The position numbers and the translations under genes were made by a program. Shown one piece after another: positions 16,374 to 24,638 of a DNA stretch of 64,000 bases. The notes below the pieces were generated by a model. It did no database searches. It saw only the letters and a list, made by a program, of their open reading frames with translations, and was not told where the DNA came from. The DNA is from Streptomyces griseus subsp. griseus (GTDB lineage: Bacteria > Actinomycetota > Actinomycetes > Streptomycetales > Streptomycetaceae), in assembly GCF_003610995.1 (NCBI RefSeq), contig NZ_CP032543.1:5208001-5272000 (forward strand), read 5' to 3'. How positions within the stretch are numbered: the stretch's first letter is position 1; the number at the start of each line of letters is the position of its first letter.

Positions 16374-17030
16374 ATGTCCATGAAGCCTCTTGAACACGAC
16401 CGCCGCTACGGCGAGCTGGACCAGGTGATGCGCGCGTACCTGGGGCAGGCGGCCGACGACACCCCTGAGCGGCGCAGCCGCGCGCTGGACGCATACCTCC
16501 GTCATACCTGGCACACCCGCCCCTCGGCCATCGCGGAGGCGGAGCGCCAGCTGCGGGAGTACAGCCGCAACCCCCCGGGCCGCCTCCGGCTCGGCCTCGG
16601 CGAGTTCTACGCGATCCCGGATACCGGCATGCCCGAGTCGAAGATCGGCGACTGGCTGATGGTCCTGGCCGACCACCTCAAGAAGAGCATCGAGGAAGGC
16701 GAGGTCCCAAGGCCGTCCTCCCCGCAGACCCATGGGGAATGGCACATGCGCTTCCCCGAGACCGCGCAGTTGCTCGGCGGCTGGTTCTCCCAGGACATCG
16801 TCGACGAGTTCCCCGGCCACGAAGCCGCTGTCGCCGACTACGCCGCCACCACCGACCCCCAACTGGTCGCGCGTCTCGTGGGCGAACTCCACGAGCTGCT
16901 CGCCCTCCCCCTGGACGAGGCGGACTACGCACTGGCCGCTGCGGAGCTCGGCATGGAAGTGAGCCCGCCCGAACCCTTTTCCCACGGAGCCTGGTTCCAG
17001 GCACTGGCAACAACGCTGACCAGCACCTGA
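16374..17030 (+). CDS. CdiI-like contact-dependent inhibition immunity protein
   Basis: 218 aa from ATG 16374, 13 bp after the orphan tip. The N-terminal half is helical (YGELDQVMRAYLGQ). From about residue 118 the pattern PETAQLLGGWFSQDIVDEFP, AVADYAATT, LVGELHELLALPL, then AAAELGMEV and a final HGAWFQALATTL matches the CdiI_2-type immunity domain as I know it: Leu-rich helices, a WF-x-QD-x-x-x-E motif and a C-terminal Trp. It most likely neutralises the RNase A-like tip encoded just before it. The family call is from memory. Confidence 0.75.
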   Translation: MSMKPLEHDRRYGELDQVMRAYLGQAADDTPERRSRALDAYLRHTWHTRPSAIAEAERQLREYSRNPPGRLRLGLGEFYAIPDTGMPESKIGDWLMVLADHLKKSIEEGEVPRPSSPQTHGEWHMRFPETAQLLGGWFSQDIVDEFPGHEAAVADYAATTDPQLVARLVGELHELLALPLDEADYALAAAELGMEVSPPEPFSHGAWFQALATTLTST

Positions 17031-17071
17031 GGTGTCGGTGGCGTCACCCCCCCCGCCCAGGAGAGGCGGAG

Positions 17072-17114
17072 AAGCAAAAAGGCGCTGACCTGCATTTCTG
17101 CTGGTCAGCGCCTT
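17072..17114 (-). terminator. Intrinsic terminator of tRNA-Arg
   Basis: AAGGCGCTGACC (17079-17090) and GGTCAGCGCCTT (17103-17114) form a perfect 12-bp stem with a 12-base loop. Read on the reverse strand it is followed by TTTTTGCTTC, so it terminates the tRNA transcript 11 bp after the tRNA end. It may also stop transcription coming from the toxin island. Confidence 0.8.
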
Positions 17115-17124
17115 GATCCGGAAG

Positions 17125-17196
17125 TGCCCCCGGCAGGATTCGAACCTGCGCACCCGGCTCCGGAGGCCGATGCTCTATCCCCTGAGCTACGGGGGC
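17125..17196 (-). tRNA. tRNA-Arg (anticodon CCG)
   Basis: 72 bases on the reverse strand form a complete cloverleaf: acceptor GCCCCCG/CGGGGGC with discriminator A, D-stem GCTC/GAGC, anticodon arm TCGGC-CTCCGGA-GCCGG with anticodon CCG, and T-arm GCAGG-TTCGAAT-CCTGC. The 3' CCA is not encoded. It decodes CGG, an abundant Arg codon at this GC content. Its 3' end faces the toxin island; tRNA 3' ends are common integration sites, but no second copy of the 3' end was found in the window. Confidence 0.95.
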
Positions 17197-17348
17197 GTAT
17201 CGCGGTGTTGCTCTGCGACGGGTGAAACACTACCAGCTCCCGACGGGTCCCCGTGAACAGGTATTCCGTGGCGTCAGCCTGTCCCCCGTCCGGGGCGGAA
17301 GTGGCCAAACGCCGGACGCGGTCGTGGGGGCCGACCTACTCTCGAAGG

Positions 17349-19088
17349 GTGTCAGGGGCGTACGGCCGCGTGCTTGTTGTCGACGACAACAAGGTCATCC
17401 GGCAGCTGATCAGGGTCAATCTCGAGCTGGAGGGCTTCGAGGTCGTGACCGCGGCCGACGGCGTCGAGTGCCTGGACCTGGTCCACCGGATCCGCCCCGA
17501 TGTGATCACCCTCGATGTCGTGATGCCCCGCCTCGGCGGCCCGGAGACCGCGTCCGCGCTCCGCTCCGACCCCCGCACCCGCCGTGTGCCCATCGCCGTC
17601 ATCAGCGCCTGCACGCCGTACGAGGTGGACGCGGGCGTCTCGGCCGGGGTCGACGCGTTCCTGGCGAAGCCGTTCGAGCCGAGTGAGCTGGTGCGGATGG
17701 TGCACCGGCTGGCGACGGGGAGGAGCGGCCCTCGGTCGACGGGTGGAGCGGTGCCGGACGGGCGGGGACCACCGCCGGCTGACCGGATGGCGAAACCGGG
17801 TCGCGGAGTGCCCCTCCTCCTCCCCTACGCTTGTCCCGTGACCCCCGCCGATCTCTCCAGGACCGTGCTGCACGCCGTGCGCCGCGCGGTCGACGAGAGC
17901 GCGTTGCACGCGCCCGTGCCCGCGCGCGTGCGGGTGGAGAGGACCCGGCCCGGCGGCAGCGGCGACTACGCCTGCGCCGTCGCGCTCCAGCTCGCCGGAC
18001 CGGCCGGGCTGCCGGCCCTGGAGGTCGCGCGGATCCTGCGCGAACGGGTCGCCGCCGAGCCCGGCATCGGACGGGTCGAGATCACCGGGCCCGGGTTCCT
18101 GAGCTTCACCGTGGACACCCCGGCCGACAGCGACCGGGCCGTTCTCGACGCCGTACGGGAACAGGGGGTCGCGTACGGACACGGCGACGCGCTCCGGGGC
18201 GAGGAGATCCTGCTCGCCCACGCCCCCGAGGTGCGTGCGGCCGTCACCGCCGATGCCGTACGCCGGCTCCTCGCCGCCCAAGGGGCCCGCGTCCAGGTCG
18301 GCTGCGAGGAGGCGGGGGAGGCGGACACGGACGCGTGGCGGCGTCTCGGCGTGGCCCCTGACGCGGACTGGGCTGCACCCGATGCGTACGGCGCCGCCCC
18401 TGATGCGCACGGCGCCGCCGCTGACGCGTACAGGGCTGCCGCTGATGCGTACGGTGCCGCCCCTGACGCGTACAGGGCTGCCGCGCCGGACCCGCTCGGC
18501 GGGACCGTCCGCCCCGTTCCCGCCGGCGCCACCGCCGCCGAGCTGCTGGAGCGGCTCGGTGCGGATGCCGCCCGCTGGGGGCTGCTGCGGCCCGCCGCGC
18601 ACGACCGCGCTCCGCTCGGCGACGATCTGCTCGTCCAGGGTGAGGCCAACCCGCTCTTCCGGGTCCGGTACGCCCATGCCAGGGCCCGCGCGCTCACCCG
18701 GAACGCCGCTGACCTCGGGTTCACCTCCGAGCCCGCGGCTCACGAGGAGCCCGCCGCCCGCGAAGACGCCGCGCCGTACGCCGCTCACGAGCAGGCCGGA
18801 CCCTCCCCGTACACCGGCCCCGCCCGCCCCCTCCTCCACCTCCTCGCCGATCACCCCCGCGTCCTCCTCGCCGCGGCCCGTCACCGTGCGCCCGACCGGG
18901 TCGCCCGGCAGCTGGAAGCCGTCGCCCACGCGTTCTTCGACTTCCACGACGGTTGTCCGCCGCTGCCCTCGGGCGACGAGAAACCCTCGGCCGCCCACCG
19001 CTCCCGGCTGGCCCTCGCCGAAGCCGCCGGAACGGTGCTGGCAGGCGGCCTGTCCCTGCTCGGCATCAGTGCGCCCGCACACCTCTGA
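17349..19088 (+). CDS. Receiver domain in one frame with NrtL (possible fusion)
   Basis: From GTG 17349 one uninterrupted frame of 579 codons covers a CheY-like receiver domain (about 1-120: VLVVDDN, phospho-acceptor Asp in [20 protein letters not shown]) and then NrtL. No stop separates them. The roughly 40-residue joint is Gly/Pro/Arg-rich and lacks protein character, and a leaderless promoter-like box plus GTG sits at its end. So either the receiver is made as a fusion to NrtL, or two genes lie in the same frame and the receiver has lost its stop codon. The receiver alone would be a single-domain regulator. AAGG directly abuts the GTG, so the start is uncertain. Confidence 0.55.
   Translation: MSGAYGRVLVVDDNKVIRQLIRVNLELEGFEVVTAADGVECLDLVHRIRPDVITLDVVMPRLGGPETASALRSDPRTRRVPIAVISACTPYEVDAGVSAGVDAFLAKPFEPSELVRMVHRLATGRSGPRSTGGAVPDGRGPPPADRMAKPGRGVPLLLPYACPVTPADLSRTVLHAVRRAVDESALHAPVPARVRVERTRPGGSGDYACAVALQLAGPAGLPALEVARILRERVAAEPGIGRVEITGPGFLSFTVDTPADSDRAVLDAVREQGVAYGHGDALRGEEILLAHAPEVRAAVTADAVRRLLAAQGARVQVGCEEAGEADTDAWRRLGVAPDADWAAPDAYGAAPDAHGAAADAYRAAADAYGAAPDAYRAAAPDPLGGTVRPVPAGATAAELLERLGADAARWGLLRPAAHDRAPLGDDLLVQGEANPLFRVRYAHARARALTRNAADLGFTSEPAAHEEPAAREDAAPYAAHEQAGPSPYTGPARPLLHLLADHPRVLLAAARHRAPDRVARQLEAVAHAFFDFHDGCPPLPSGDEKPSAAHRSRLALAEAAGTVLAGGLSLLGISAPAHL
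17825..17830 (+). promoter_or_regulatory. Leaderless-type -10 box before nrtL
   Basis: TACGCT at 17825-17830 is followed after 7 bases by GTG 17838, the same geometry as before the kinase gene. It supports independent expression of NrtL from an internal start inside the long frame. Confidence 0.45.
17838..19088 (+). CDS. nrtL: ArgS-related anticodon-binding protein NrtL (internal start)
   Basis: 416 aa from GTG 17838. It resembles arginyl-tRNA synthetase without the catalytic domain: an N-terminal Add1-like tRNA-binding region (about 1-95, with [15 protein letters not shown]), a degenerate middle, and a C-terminal DALR anticodon-binding helical bundle ([16 protein letters not shown] and later residues). 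No HIGH or KMSKS motif, so no aminoacylation. It lies beside tRNA-Arg and before lysA. An Ala/Asp/Tyr-rich heptad repeat interrupts the middle. Whether this or the longer frame from 17349 is the real product is unsettled; Streptomyces genomes usually list NrtL separately. Confidence 0.8.
   Translation: MTPADLSRTVLHAVRRAVDESALHAPVPARVRVERTRPGGSGDYACAVALQLAGPAGLPALEVARILRERVAAEPGIGRVEITGPGFLSFTVDTPADSDRAVLDAVREQGVAYGHGDALRGEEILLAHAPEVRAAVTADAVRRLLAAQGARVQVGCEEAGEADTDAWRRLGVAPDADWAAPDAYGAAPDAHGAAADAYRAAADAYGAAPDAYRAAAPDPLGGTVRPVPAGATAAELLERLGADAARWGLLRPAAHDRAPLGDDLLVQGEANPLFRVRYAHARARALTRNAADLGFTSEPAAHEEPAAREDAAPYAAHEQAGPSPYTGPARPLLHLLADHPRVLLAAARHRAPDRVARQLEAVAHAFFDFHDGCPPLPSGDEKPSAAHRSRLALAEAAGTVLAGGLSLLGISAPAHL
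18354..18479 (+). repeat. Six tandem 21-bp repeats inside nrtL
   Basis: Six consecutive 21-base units, with consensus close to GCCCCTGATGCGTACGGCGC plus C/T, encode the heptad A-P/A-D-A-Y-G/R-A. The reading frame is kept. The array falls between the tRNA-binding and DALR parts and probably forms a variable linker. Confidence 0.85.
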
Positions 19089-19117
19089 CGAATCTGACGA
19101 ATCCGAGAGACCTCACC

Positions 19118-20509
19118 ATGAGCCGCTCCGCACACCCCGCCGGTCCCCGTCACGCCGACGTCCTGACCGAGGGGCACTACTCCGCCCCTGCCGCCGACCT
19201 CAACGTCCTCGACGAGAAGGTCTGGGCCCGTACCGTCACCCGCGACGCGGACGGCGCCCTCACCGTCGGCGGGATCGCCGTCGCCCGGCTCGCCGAGGAG
19301 TTCGGGACCCCCGCCTACTTCCTCGACGAGAGCGACTTCCGCGCCCGCTGCCGGGCCTGGGCCGACGCCTTCGGGCCGGACGCCGACGTCTTCTACGCCG
19401 GGAAGGCCTTCCTCTCCCGTGCCGTCGTGCGCTGGCTCAAGGAGGAGGGGCTGAATCTCGACGTGTGCTCCGGTGGTGAACTGACCACCGCCCTCGACGC
19501 CGGGATGCCCGCCGAGCGCATCGCCTTCCACGGCAACAACAAGACCGTCGCCGAGATCGAGAAGGCCGTCCAGGCCGGCGTCGGGCGGATCGTCCTCGAC
19601 TCCTTCCAGGAGATCGTCCGCGTCGCCCACATCGCCCGCGGCCACGGCGTGCGCCAGCGCGTCCAGATCCGGGTCACCGTCGGCGTCGAGGCGCACACCC
19701 ACGAGTTCATCGCCACCGCGCACGAGGACCAGAAGTTCGGCATCGCGCTCGCCGACGGGCAGGCCGCCGAGGCGGTACGCCGCGCCCTCGGCCTCGACAG
19801 CCTCGAACTCATCGGCATCCACTCGCACATCGGCTCGCAGATCTTCGACATGGCCGGCTTCGAGGTCTCCGCCCGGCGCGTGGTGCAGCTGCTCGCCGAG
19901 GTCCGTGACGAGCACGGCGTGGAGCTGCCCGAGATCGACCTCGGCGGCGGCCTCGGCATCGCGTACACCTCCGAGGACGACCCCCGTGAGCCGCACGAGA
20001 TCGCCAAGGCGCTCAGCGACATCGTCACGCGCGAGTGCGAGGCCGCGAAGCTGCGTACGCCTCGCATCTCCGTGGAGCCGGGGCGCGCCATCGTCGGACC
20101 CACCGCGTTCACGCTGTACGAGGTCGGCACCATCAAGCCCCTCGAAGGGCTGCGGACGTATGTCAGCGTCGACGGCGGAATGTCGGACAATATTCGCACC
20201 GCGCTGTACGACGCCGAGTACAGCGTGGCGCTCGTCTCGCGCACGTCGGATGCCGAGCCGATGCTCGTCCGGGTCGTCGGCAAGCACTGCGAGAGCGGGG
20301 ACATCGTGGTCAAGGACGCGTTCCTCCCCGCCGACCTGGCCCCCGGCGACCTGATCGCCGTCCCCGCCACCGGTGCGTACTGCCGCTCCATGGCGAGCAA
20401 CTACAACCACGCCCTGCGCCCCCCGGTCGTCGCCGTCCGGGACGGCGAGGCCCGCGTCATCGTCCGGCGCGAGACGGAGGAAGATCTCCTGCGTCTCGAT
20501 GTCGGCTGA
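19118..20509 (+). CDS. lysA: Diaminopimelate decarboxylase
   Basis: 463 aa from ATG 19118 (CCGAGAGACC upstream), 29 bp after nrtL. PLP enzyme of the alanine-racemase fold that converts meso-diaminopimelate to L-lysine, the last step of the pathway. The PLP lysine is K96 in [10 protein letters not shown]. The family motifs [29 protein letters not shown] and [11 protein letters not shown] are all present, and the CESGD motif supplies the active-site Cys of the partner subunit. Length is normal. It heads the aspartate-family group; a hairpin follows before hom. Confidence 0.97.
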   Translation: MSRSAHPAGPRHADVLTEGHYSAPAADLNVLDEKVWARTVTRDADGALTVGGIAVARLAEEFGTPAYFLDESDFRARCRAWADAFGPDADVFYAGKAFLSRAVVRWLKEEGLNLDVCSGGELTTALDAGMPAERIAFHGNNKTVAEIEKAVQAGVGRIVLDSFQEIVRVAHIARGHGVRQRVQIRVTVGVEAHTHEFIATAHEDQKFGIALADGQAAEAVRRALGLDSLELIGIHSHIGSQIFDMAGFEVSARRVVQLLAEVRDEHGVELPEIDLGGGLGIAYTSEDDPREPHEIAKALSDIVTRECEAAKLRTPRISVEPGRAIVGPTAFTLYEVGTIKPLEGLRTYVSVDGGMSDNIRTALYDAEYSVALVSRTSDAEPMLVRVVGKHCESGDIVVKDAFLPADLAPGDLIAVPATGAYCRSMASNYNHALRPPVVAVRDGEARVIVRRETEEDLLRLDVG

Positions 20510-20529
20510 TGAAATAGTCATCTCAGGAT

Positions 20530-20558
20530 CCGGACGGGGGTCAGAAACGCCCGTCCGG
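20530..20558 (+). terminator. Hairpin between lysA and hom
   Basis: CCGGACGGG (20530-20538) pairs with CCCGTCCGG (20550-20558), 11-base loop, no T-run. It could be a partial terminator separating lysine from threonine gene expression. Confidence 0.5.
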
Positions 20559-20605
20559 TGAGTGAGACTGGTCCACACATGAGCATGGATGAGAAACGAG
20601 GTCGG

Positions 20606-21907
20606 ATGATGCGTACGCGTCCGCTGAAGGTGGCGCTGCTGGGCTGTGGTGTGGTCGGCTCAGAGGTGGCGCGCATCATGACGACGCACGCCGACGACCT
20701 CGCGGCGCGCATCGGCGCTCCCGTGGAGCTCGTCGGCGTCGCCGTCCGCCGGCCCTCGAAGGTGCGTGAGGGCATCGACCCCGCACTGATCACCACCGAC
20801 GCGACCGCGCTCGTGCAGCGCGGCGACATCGACGTGGTCGTCGAGGTCATCGGGGGCATCGAGCCCGCCCGTACGCTCATCACCACCGCCTTCGAGAACG
20901 GCGCGAGCGTCGTCTCCGCCAACAAGGCGCTGCTCGCCGAGGACGGCGCGGCCCTGCACGCCGCCGCCGAGAAGTACGGCAGCGACCTGTACTACGAGGC
21001 CGCCGTCGCGGGGGCCATCCCGCTGGTACGGCCGCTGCGCGAGTCGCTCGCCGGTGACAAGGTCAACCGGGTGCTCGGCATCGTCAACGGCACGACCAAC
21101 TTCATCCTCGACAAGATGGACACCAGCGGCGCCGGCTACTCCGAGGCACTCGACGAGGCCACCGCCCTCGGGTACGCCGAGGCCGACCCGACCGCCGACG
21201 TCGAGGGCTTCGACGCCGCCGCCAAGGCCGCGATCCTCGCCGGTATCGCCTTCCACACCCGGGTGAAGATCGGCGACGTCCACCGCGAGGGCATCACCGA
21301 GGTCACCGCCGCCGACATCGCCTCCGCCCGCCGGATGGGCTGCACGGTCAAGCTCCTCGCCATCTGCGAGCGCGCCGCCGACGGCCGGTCCGTCACCGCG
21401 CGCGTCCACCCCGCGATGATCCCGCTCAGCCACCCGCTGGCCTCCGTCCGCGAGGCGTACAACGCGGTCTTCGTCGAGGCCGAGGCCGCCGGGCAGCTGA
21501 TGTTCTACGGTCCCGGCGCCGGCGGCTCCCCGACCGCCTCGGCCGTCCTCGGCGACCTCGTCGCGGTCTGCCGCAACAAACTGGGCGAGGCCACCGGACC
21601 CGGTGAGTCCGCCTACACGCGCCTGCCGGTCAGCCCCATGGGCGAGGTCGTCACGCGCTACCACATCAGCCTCGACGTGGCCGACAAGCCGGGTGTACTC
21701 GCCCAGGTGGCAACGGTCTTCGCCGAGCAGGGCGTGTCCATCGATACCGTCCGCCAGCAAGGACGCCCGGACGGAGGCGGCGAGGCCTCCCTCGTCGTCG
21801 TCACCCACCGCGCGCCCGACGCCGCCCTCTCCGGGACCGTCGAAGCGCTGCGCAAGCTCGACACCGTGCGCGGTGTCGCCAGCATCATGCGTGTTGAAGG
21901 GGAGTAA
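20606..21907 (+). CDS. hom: Homoserine dehydrogenase
   Basis: 433 aa. Reduces aspartate semialdehyde to homoserine with NAD(P)H, the branch point to threonine and methionine. Nucleotide-binding motif [10 protein letters not shown] at about 9-18; catalytic region [16 protein letters not shown] and NGTTNFIL; C-terminal ACT domain ([19 protein letters not shown]) that normally mediates threonine feedback. The frame extends to 20558, but ATG 20606 (or 20609) has the better ribosome site, CGAGGTCGG. It ends 7 bases before thrC and is probably co-transcribed with it. Confidence 0.96.
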   Translation: MMRTRPLKVALLGCGVVGSEVARIMTTHADDLAARIGAPVELVGVAVRRPSKVREGIDPALITTDATALVQRGDIDVVVEVIGGIEPARTLITTAFENGASVVSANKALLAEDGAALHAAAEKYGSDLYYEAAVAGAIPLVRPLRESLAGDKVNRVLGIVNGTTNFILDKMDTSGAGYSEALDEATALGYAEADPTADVEGFDAAAKAAILAGIAFHTRVKIGDVHREGITEVTAADIASARRMGCTVKLLAICERAADGRSVTARVHPAMIPLSHPLASVREAYNAVFVEAEAAGQLMFYGPGAGGSPTASAVLGDLVAVCRNKLGEATGPGESAYTRLPVSPMGEVVTRYHISLDVADKPGVLAQVATVFAEQGVSIDTVRQQGRPDGGGEASLVVVTHRAPDAALSGTVEALRKLDTVRGVASIMRVEGE

Positions 21908-21914
21908 AGGACCC

Positions 21915-22985
21915 ATGACCAGCAAGGGCACCCACCAGTGGCGCGGCATCATCGAGGAGTACCGGGACCGGCTTCCGGTCACGGCCACGACGCCGGTCGT
22001 CACCCTTCGTGAGGGCGGTACGCCGCTCGTTCCGGCGCAGGTCCTCTCCGAGCGCACGGGCTGCGAGGTGCACCTCAAGGTCGAGGGCGCCAACCCCACC
22101 GGTTCGTTCAAGGACCGCGGCATGACCATGGCCATCACCCGGGCCAAGGAGGAGGGCGCCAAGGCCGTCATCTGCGCCTCCACCGGCAACACCTCGGCCT
22201 CCGCCGCCGCGTACGCGGTGCGCGCGGGCATGGTCTGCGCCGTCCTCGTACCGCAGGGCAAGATCGCGCTCGGCAAGATGGGCCAGGCGCTCGTGCACGG
22301 CGCCAAGATCCTCCAGGTCGACGGCAACTTCGACGACTGCCTCACCCTGGCCCGCTCGCTCTCGGACAACTACCCGGTGGCGCTGGTCAATTCGGTCAAC
22401 CCGGTCCGTATCGAGGGCCAGAAGACCGCCGCGTTCGAGATCGTCGACGCGCTCGGCGACGCCCCCGACATCCATGTCCTGCCGGTCGGCAACGCGGGCA
22501 ACATCACCGCGTACTGGAAGGGGTACACCGAGTACGCCGGTGACGGCGTCTCCACGCACACCCCGCGCATGTGGGGCTTCCAGGCCTCCGGTTCCGCGCC
22601 CATCGTGCGCGGCGAGGTCGTCAAGGACCCGTCCACCATCGCCACCGCCATCCGGATCGGCAACCCGGCCTCCTGGGACTTCGCCCTGGCCGCGCGGGAT
22701 GAATCGGGCGGTTTCATCGACGAGGTGACGGACCGGCAGATCCTGTCCGCCTACCGGCTGTTGGCCTCCCAGGAGGGCGTCTTCGTGGAGCCCGCGTCGG
22801 CCGCCTCGGTCGCCGGTCTGCTGAAGGCCGCCGAGGAGGGCAAGGTCGACCCCGGCCAGCGCATCGTCTGCACGGTCACCGGCAACGGCCTCAAGGACCC
22901 CGACTGGGCCGTCGCGGGCGCCCCGCAGCCGGTCACGGTCCCGGTCGACGCGGCCGCGGCAGCGCAGAAGCTCGGCCTCGTCTGA
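21915..22985 (+). CDS. thrC: Threonine synthase
   Basis: 356 aa from ATG 21915 with AAAGGA upstream. PLP-dependent conversion of O-phosphohomoserine to threonine. PLP lysine K66 in [11 protein letters not shown]; phosphate/PLP loops [10 protein letters not shown] and [14 protein letters not shown]. This is the short class of the enzyme. It follows hom by 7 bases, an operon arrangement, and is followed by hairpins before thrB. Confidence 0.97.
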   Translation: MTSKGTHQWRGIIEEYRDRLPVTATTPVVTLREGGTPLVPAQVLSERTGCEVHLKVEGANPTGSFKDRGMTMAITRAKEEGAKAVICASTGNTSASAAAYAVRAGMVCAVLVPQGKIALGKMGQALVHGAKILQVDGNFDDCLTLARSLSDNYPVALVNSVNPVRIEGQKTAAFEIVDALGDAPDIHVLPVGNAGNITAYWKGYTEYAGDGVSTHTPRMWGFQASGSAPIVRGEVVKDPSTIATAIRIGNPASWDFALAARDESGGFIDEVTDRQILSAYRLLASQEGVFVEPASAASVAGLLKAAEEGKVDPGQRIVCTVTGNGLKDPDWAVAGAPQPVTVPVDAAAAAQKLGLV

Positions 22986-23071
22986 CCGTCAAACGGCTTC
23001 TCCGGTCAACGCCGGGCCACCCGGTCAAGACGAGACAACCCAGCTCAACCGCCCTCTTTTCGGGGCGGAGA

Positions 23072-23115
23072 GCGCATAGGAGGCGGGCGACACGCATCGT
23101 GCGCCTCCTGTGCGC
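23072..23115 (+). terminator. Hairpin downstream of thrC
   Basis: GCGCATAGGAGGCG (23072-23085) pairs with CGCCTCCTGTGCGC (23102-23115), 14 bp with one G-U pair. A smaller CCGCCC/GGGCGG hairpin precedes it. No T-run, but GC-rich hairpins without one are usual terminators in Streptomyces. Confidence 0.55.
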
Positions 23116-23331
23116 CCTATGTCGCGACGGAACCTTCCTTCGATAAGCTGTACCCCATCCGCCCGACATCCGCCCGACGGGTCTGCCGCGGCGCGATCGC
23201 CGTCCTGACGGCGCGTACGGGCCGGGCCACCGGCCCCACCCCCGTACACCCATCCCATATCCCCGCAGGCCCCACCGCCGCAGAGCCACCGCACCGCAAT
23301 CCCCGCCGCCTTACAAGGAGTCGTCCAACCG
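23116..23331 (+). promoter_or_regulatory. Probable thrB promoter/leader region
   Basis: The remainder of the 346-bp gap between thrC and thrB. A TAAGCT box at 23144-23149 may be a -10 element, which would give thrB its own promoter and a leader of about 180 bases. No -35 match is clear and no ORF with a ribosome site is present. Confidence 0.35.
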
Positions 23332-24249
23332 ATGGCCGGTCCCGCGTTCCGAGCCGCCGCCGTCAGGGTGCGCGTCCCCGCAACCAGCGCCAATCTGGGC
23401 CCGGGTTTCGACGCCCTCGGCCTCTCGCTGGGGCTGTACGACGACGTCGTCGTCCGGGTCGCCGACTCCGGGCTGCACATCGACATCGCAGGTGAGGGCA
23501 GTGAGACGCTGCCCCGCGACGAGAGCCACCTGCTCGTACGCTCCCTGCGCACCGCCTTCGACCTGCTCGGCGGACAGCCCCGCGGCCTGGAGATCGTCTG
23601 CGCCAACCGCATCCCGCACGGCCGCGGCCTCGGCTCCTCCTCCGCCGCCATCTGCGCCGGAATCGTCGCCGCCCGCGCCGTGACGACCGGCGGCGACGCC
23701 CGGCTCGACGACGAGGCCCTGCTGGAGCTGGCCACCGAGATCGAGGGCCACCCCGACAACGTCGCGGCCTGTCTGCTCGGCGGGTTCACCCTCGCGTGGA
23801 TGGACGGCGGAGCGGCCCGGGCGATCCGGATGGACCCCGCGGAGTCCGTCGTTCCGGTGGTCTTCGTGCCCGGCCGGCCCGTGCTCACCGAGACGGCGCG
23901 CGGGCTGCTCCCGCGCTCCGTCCCGCACGTCGACGCGGCCCTCAACGCCGGTCGCGCCGCCCTGCTCGTCGAGGCGCTGACCAGGCGCCCCGAGCTGCTG
24001 CTCGCCGCCACCGAGGACCGCATCCACCAGGAGTACCGGGGCCCCGCGATGCCCGAGAGCGTCGAGTTGGTGCACCGGCTGCGCGCCGACGGCGTGCCCG
24101 CGGTGATCTCCGGCGCGGGCCCCACGGTGCTCGCGCTGGCGGAGGAGGGTTCCGCCGACAAGGTCGCCCGACTGGCGGGCGAGGGCTGGGCCGCGAACCG
24201 GCTGGCACTCGACGCCGCGGGCGCCACCGTGCTGCCGCTGGCCGCGTAA
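23332..24249 (+). CDS. thrB: Homoserine kinase
   Basis: 305 aa, ATG after AAGGAG (13-base spacing region). GHMP-family kinase that phosphorylates homoserine before ThrC. N-terminal VRVPATSANLGPGFDALG and the ATP-binding loop IPHGRGLGSSSAAI at about 97-110 are diagnostic; the C-terminal GAGPTVLAL loop is also present. Separated from thrC by a hairpin and a likely promoter, so expression may be independent. Confidence 0.97.
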   Translation: MAGPAFRAAAVRVRVPATSANLGPGFDALGLSLGLYDDVVVRVADSGLHIDIAGEGSETLPRDESHLLVRSLRTAFDLLGGQPRGLEIVCANRIPHGRGLGSSSAAICAGIVAARAVTTGGDARLDDEALLELATEIEGHPDNVAACLLGGFTLAWMDGGAARAIRMDPAESVVPVVFVPGRPVLTETARGLLPRSVPHVDAALNAGRAALLVEALTRRPELLLAATEDRIHQEYRGPAMPESVELVHRLRADGVPAVISGAGPTVLALAEEGSADKVARLAGEGWAANRLALDAAGATVLPLAA

Positions 24250-24638
24250 CCGCATGTGATTACCGGTGGCCGAGAGGGGGAATGTTTGTTGGAGCCGGTA
24301 GTGTTAACCTCAAGTCTGCAACCGACGTCTTTGAGGCGCGTTGCTTCGTGTCCCCCTCCGGGACCGCCATTCTTCCGGGAGCCTCCCCAACTGCCTGAGC
24401 AGCCTGCCTGAGCAGTTTCGAGCACGCTCCGGAACCGGCACGACACCCCTCGCTCGTCCAGGAGTGGGCCGAGCAGGGGGATCTCGCGCCGGACCCCGCA
24501 CGTTCATCTCTCCGCCGTACCCGGCGGACCACCGCCCCGGCAAGGTCCGCGATCCAGCAAGATCAAGAGACCGCAGTCGGACAGCACAACCGGTCGCCGA
24601 GCCAGAAGGCCGACGTCCGCTCCAGGGAAGGACCCTTC
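24250..24638 (+). other. Long rho leader region with tandem mini-hairpins
   Basis: 389 bp without a convincing ORF. A TAGTGT box at 24299-24304 may be the rho -10 element, which would give a leader of more than 300 bases. Inside it CTGCCTGAGCAG occurs twice, at 24391-24402 and 24404-24415; each copy folds as CTGC/GCAG around CTGA. Rho genes in other bacteria are autoregulated by termination in the leader, so a regulatory leader is plausible here. Confidence 0.45.

Noticed and set aside
17253..17348. Upstream ATG for the receiver domain
   Set aside because: The added 32 residues are not receiver-like and would fall in the tRNA promoter region.
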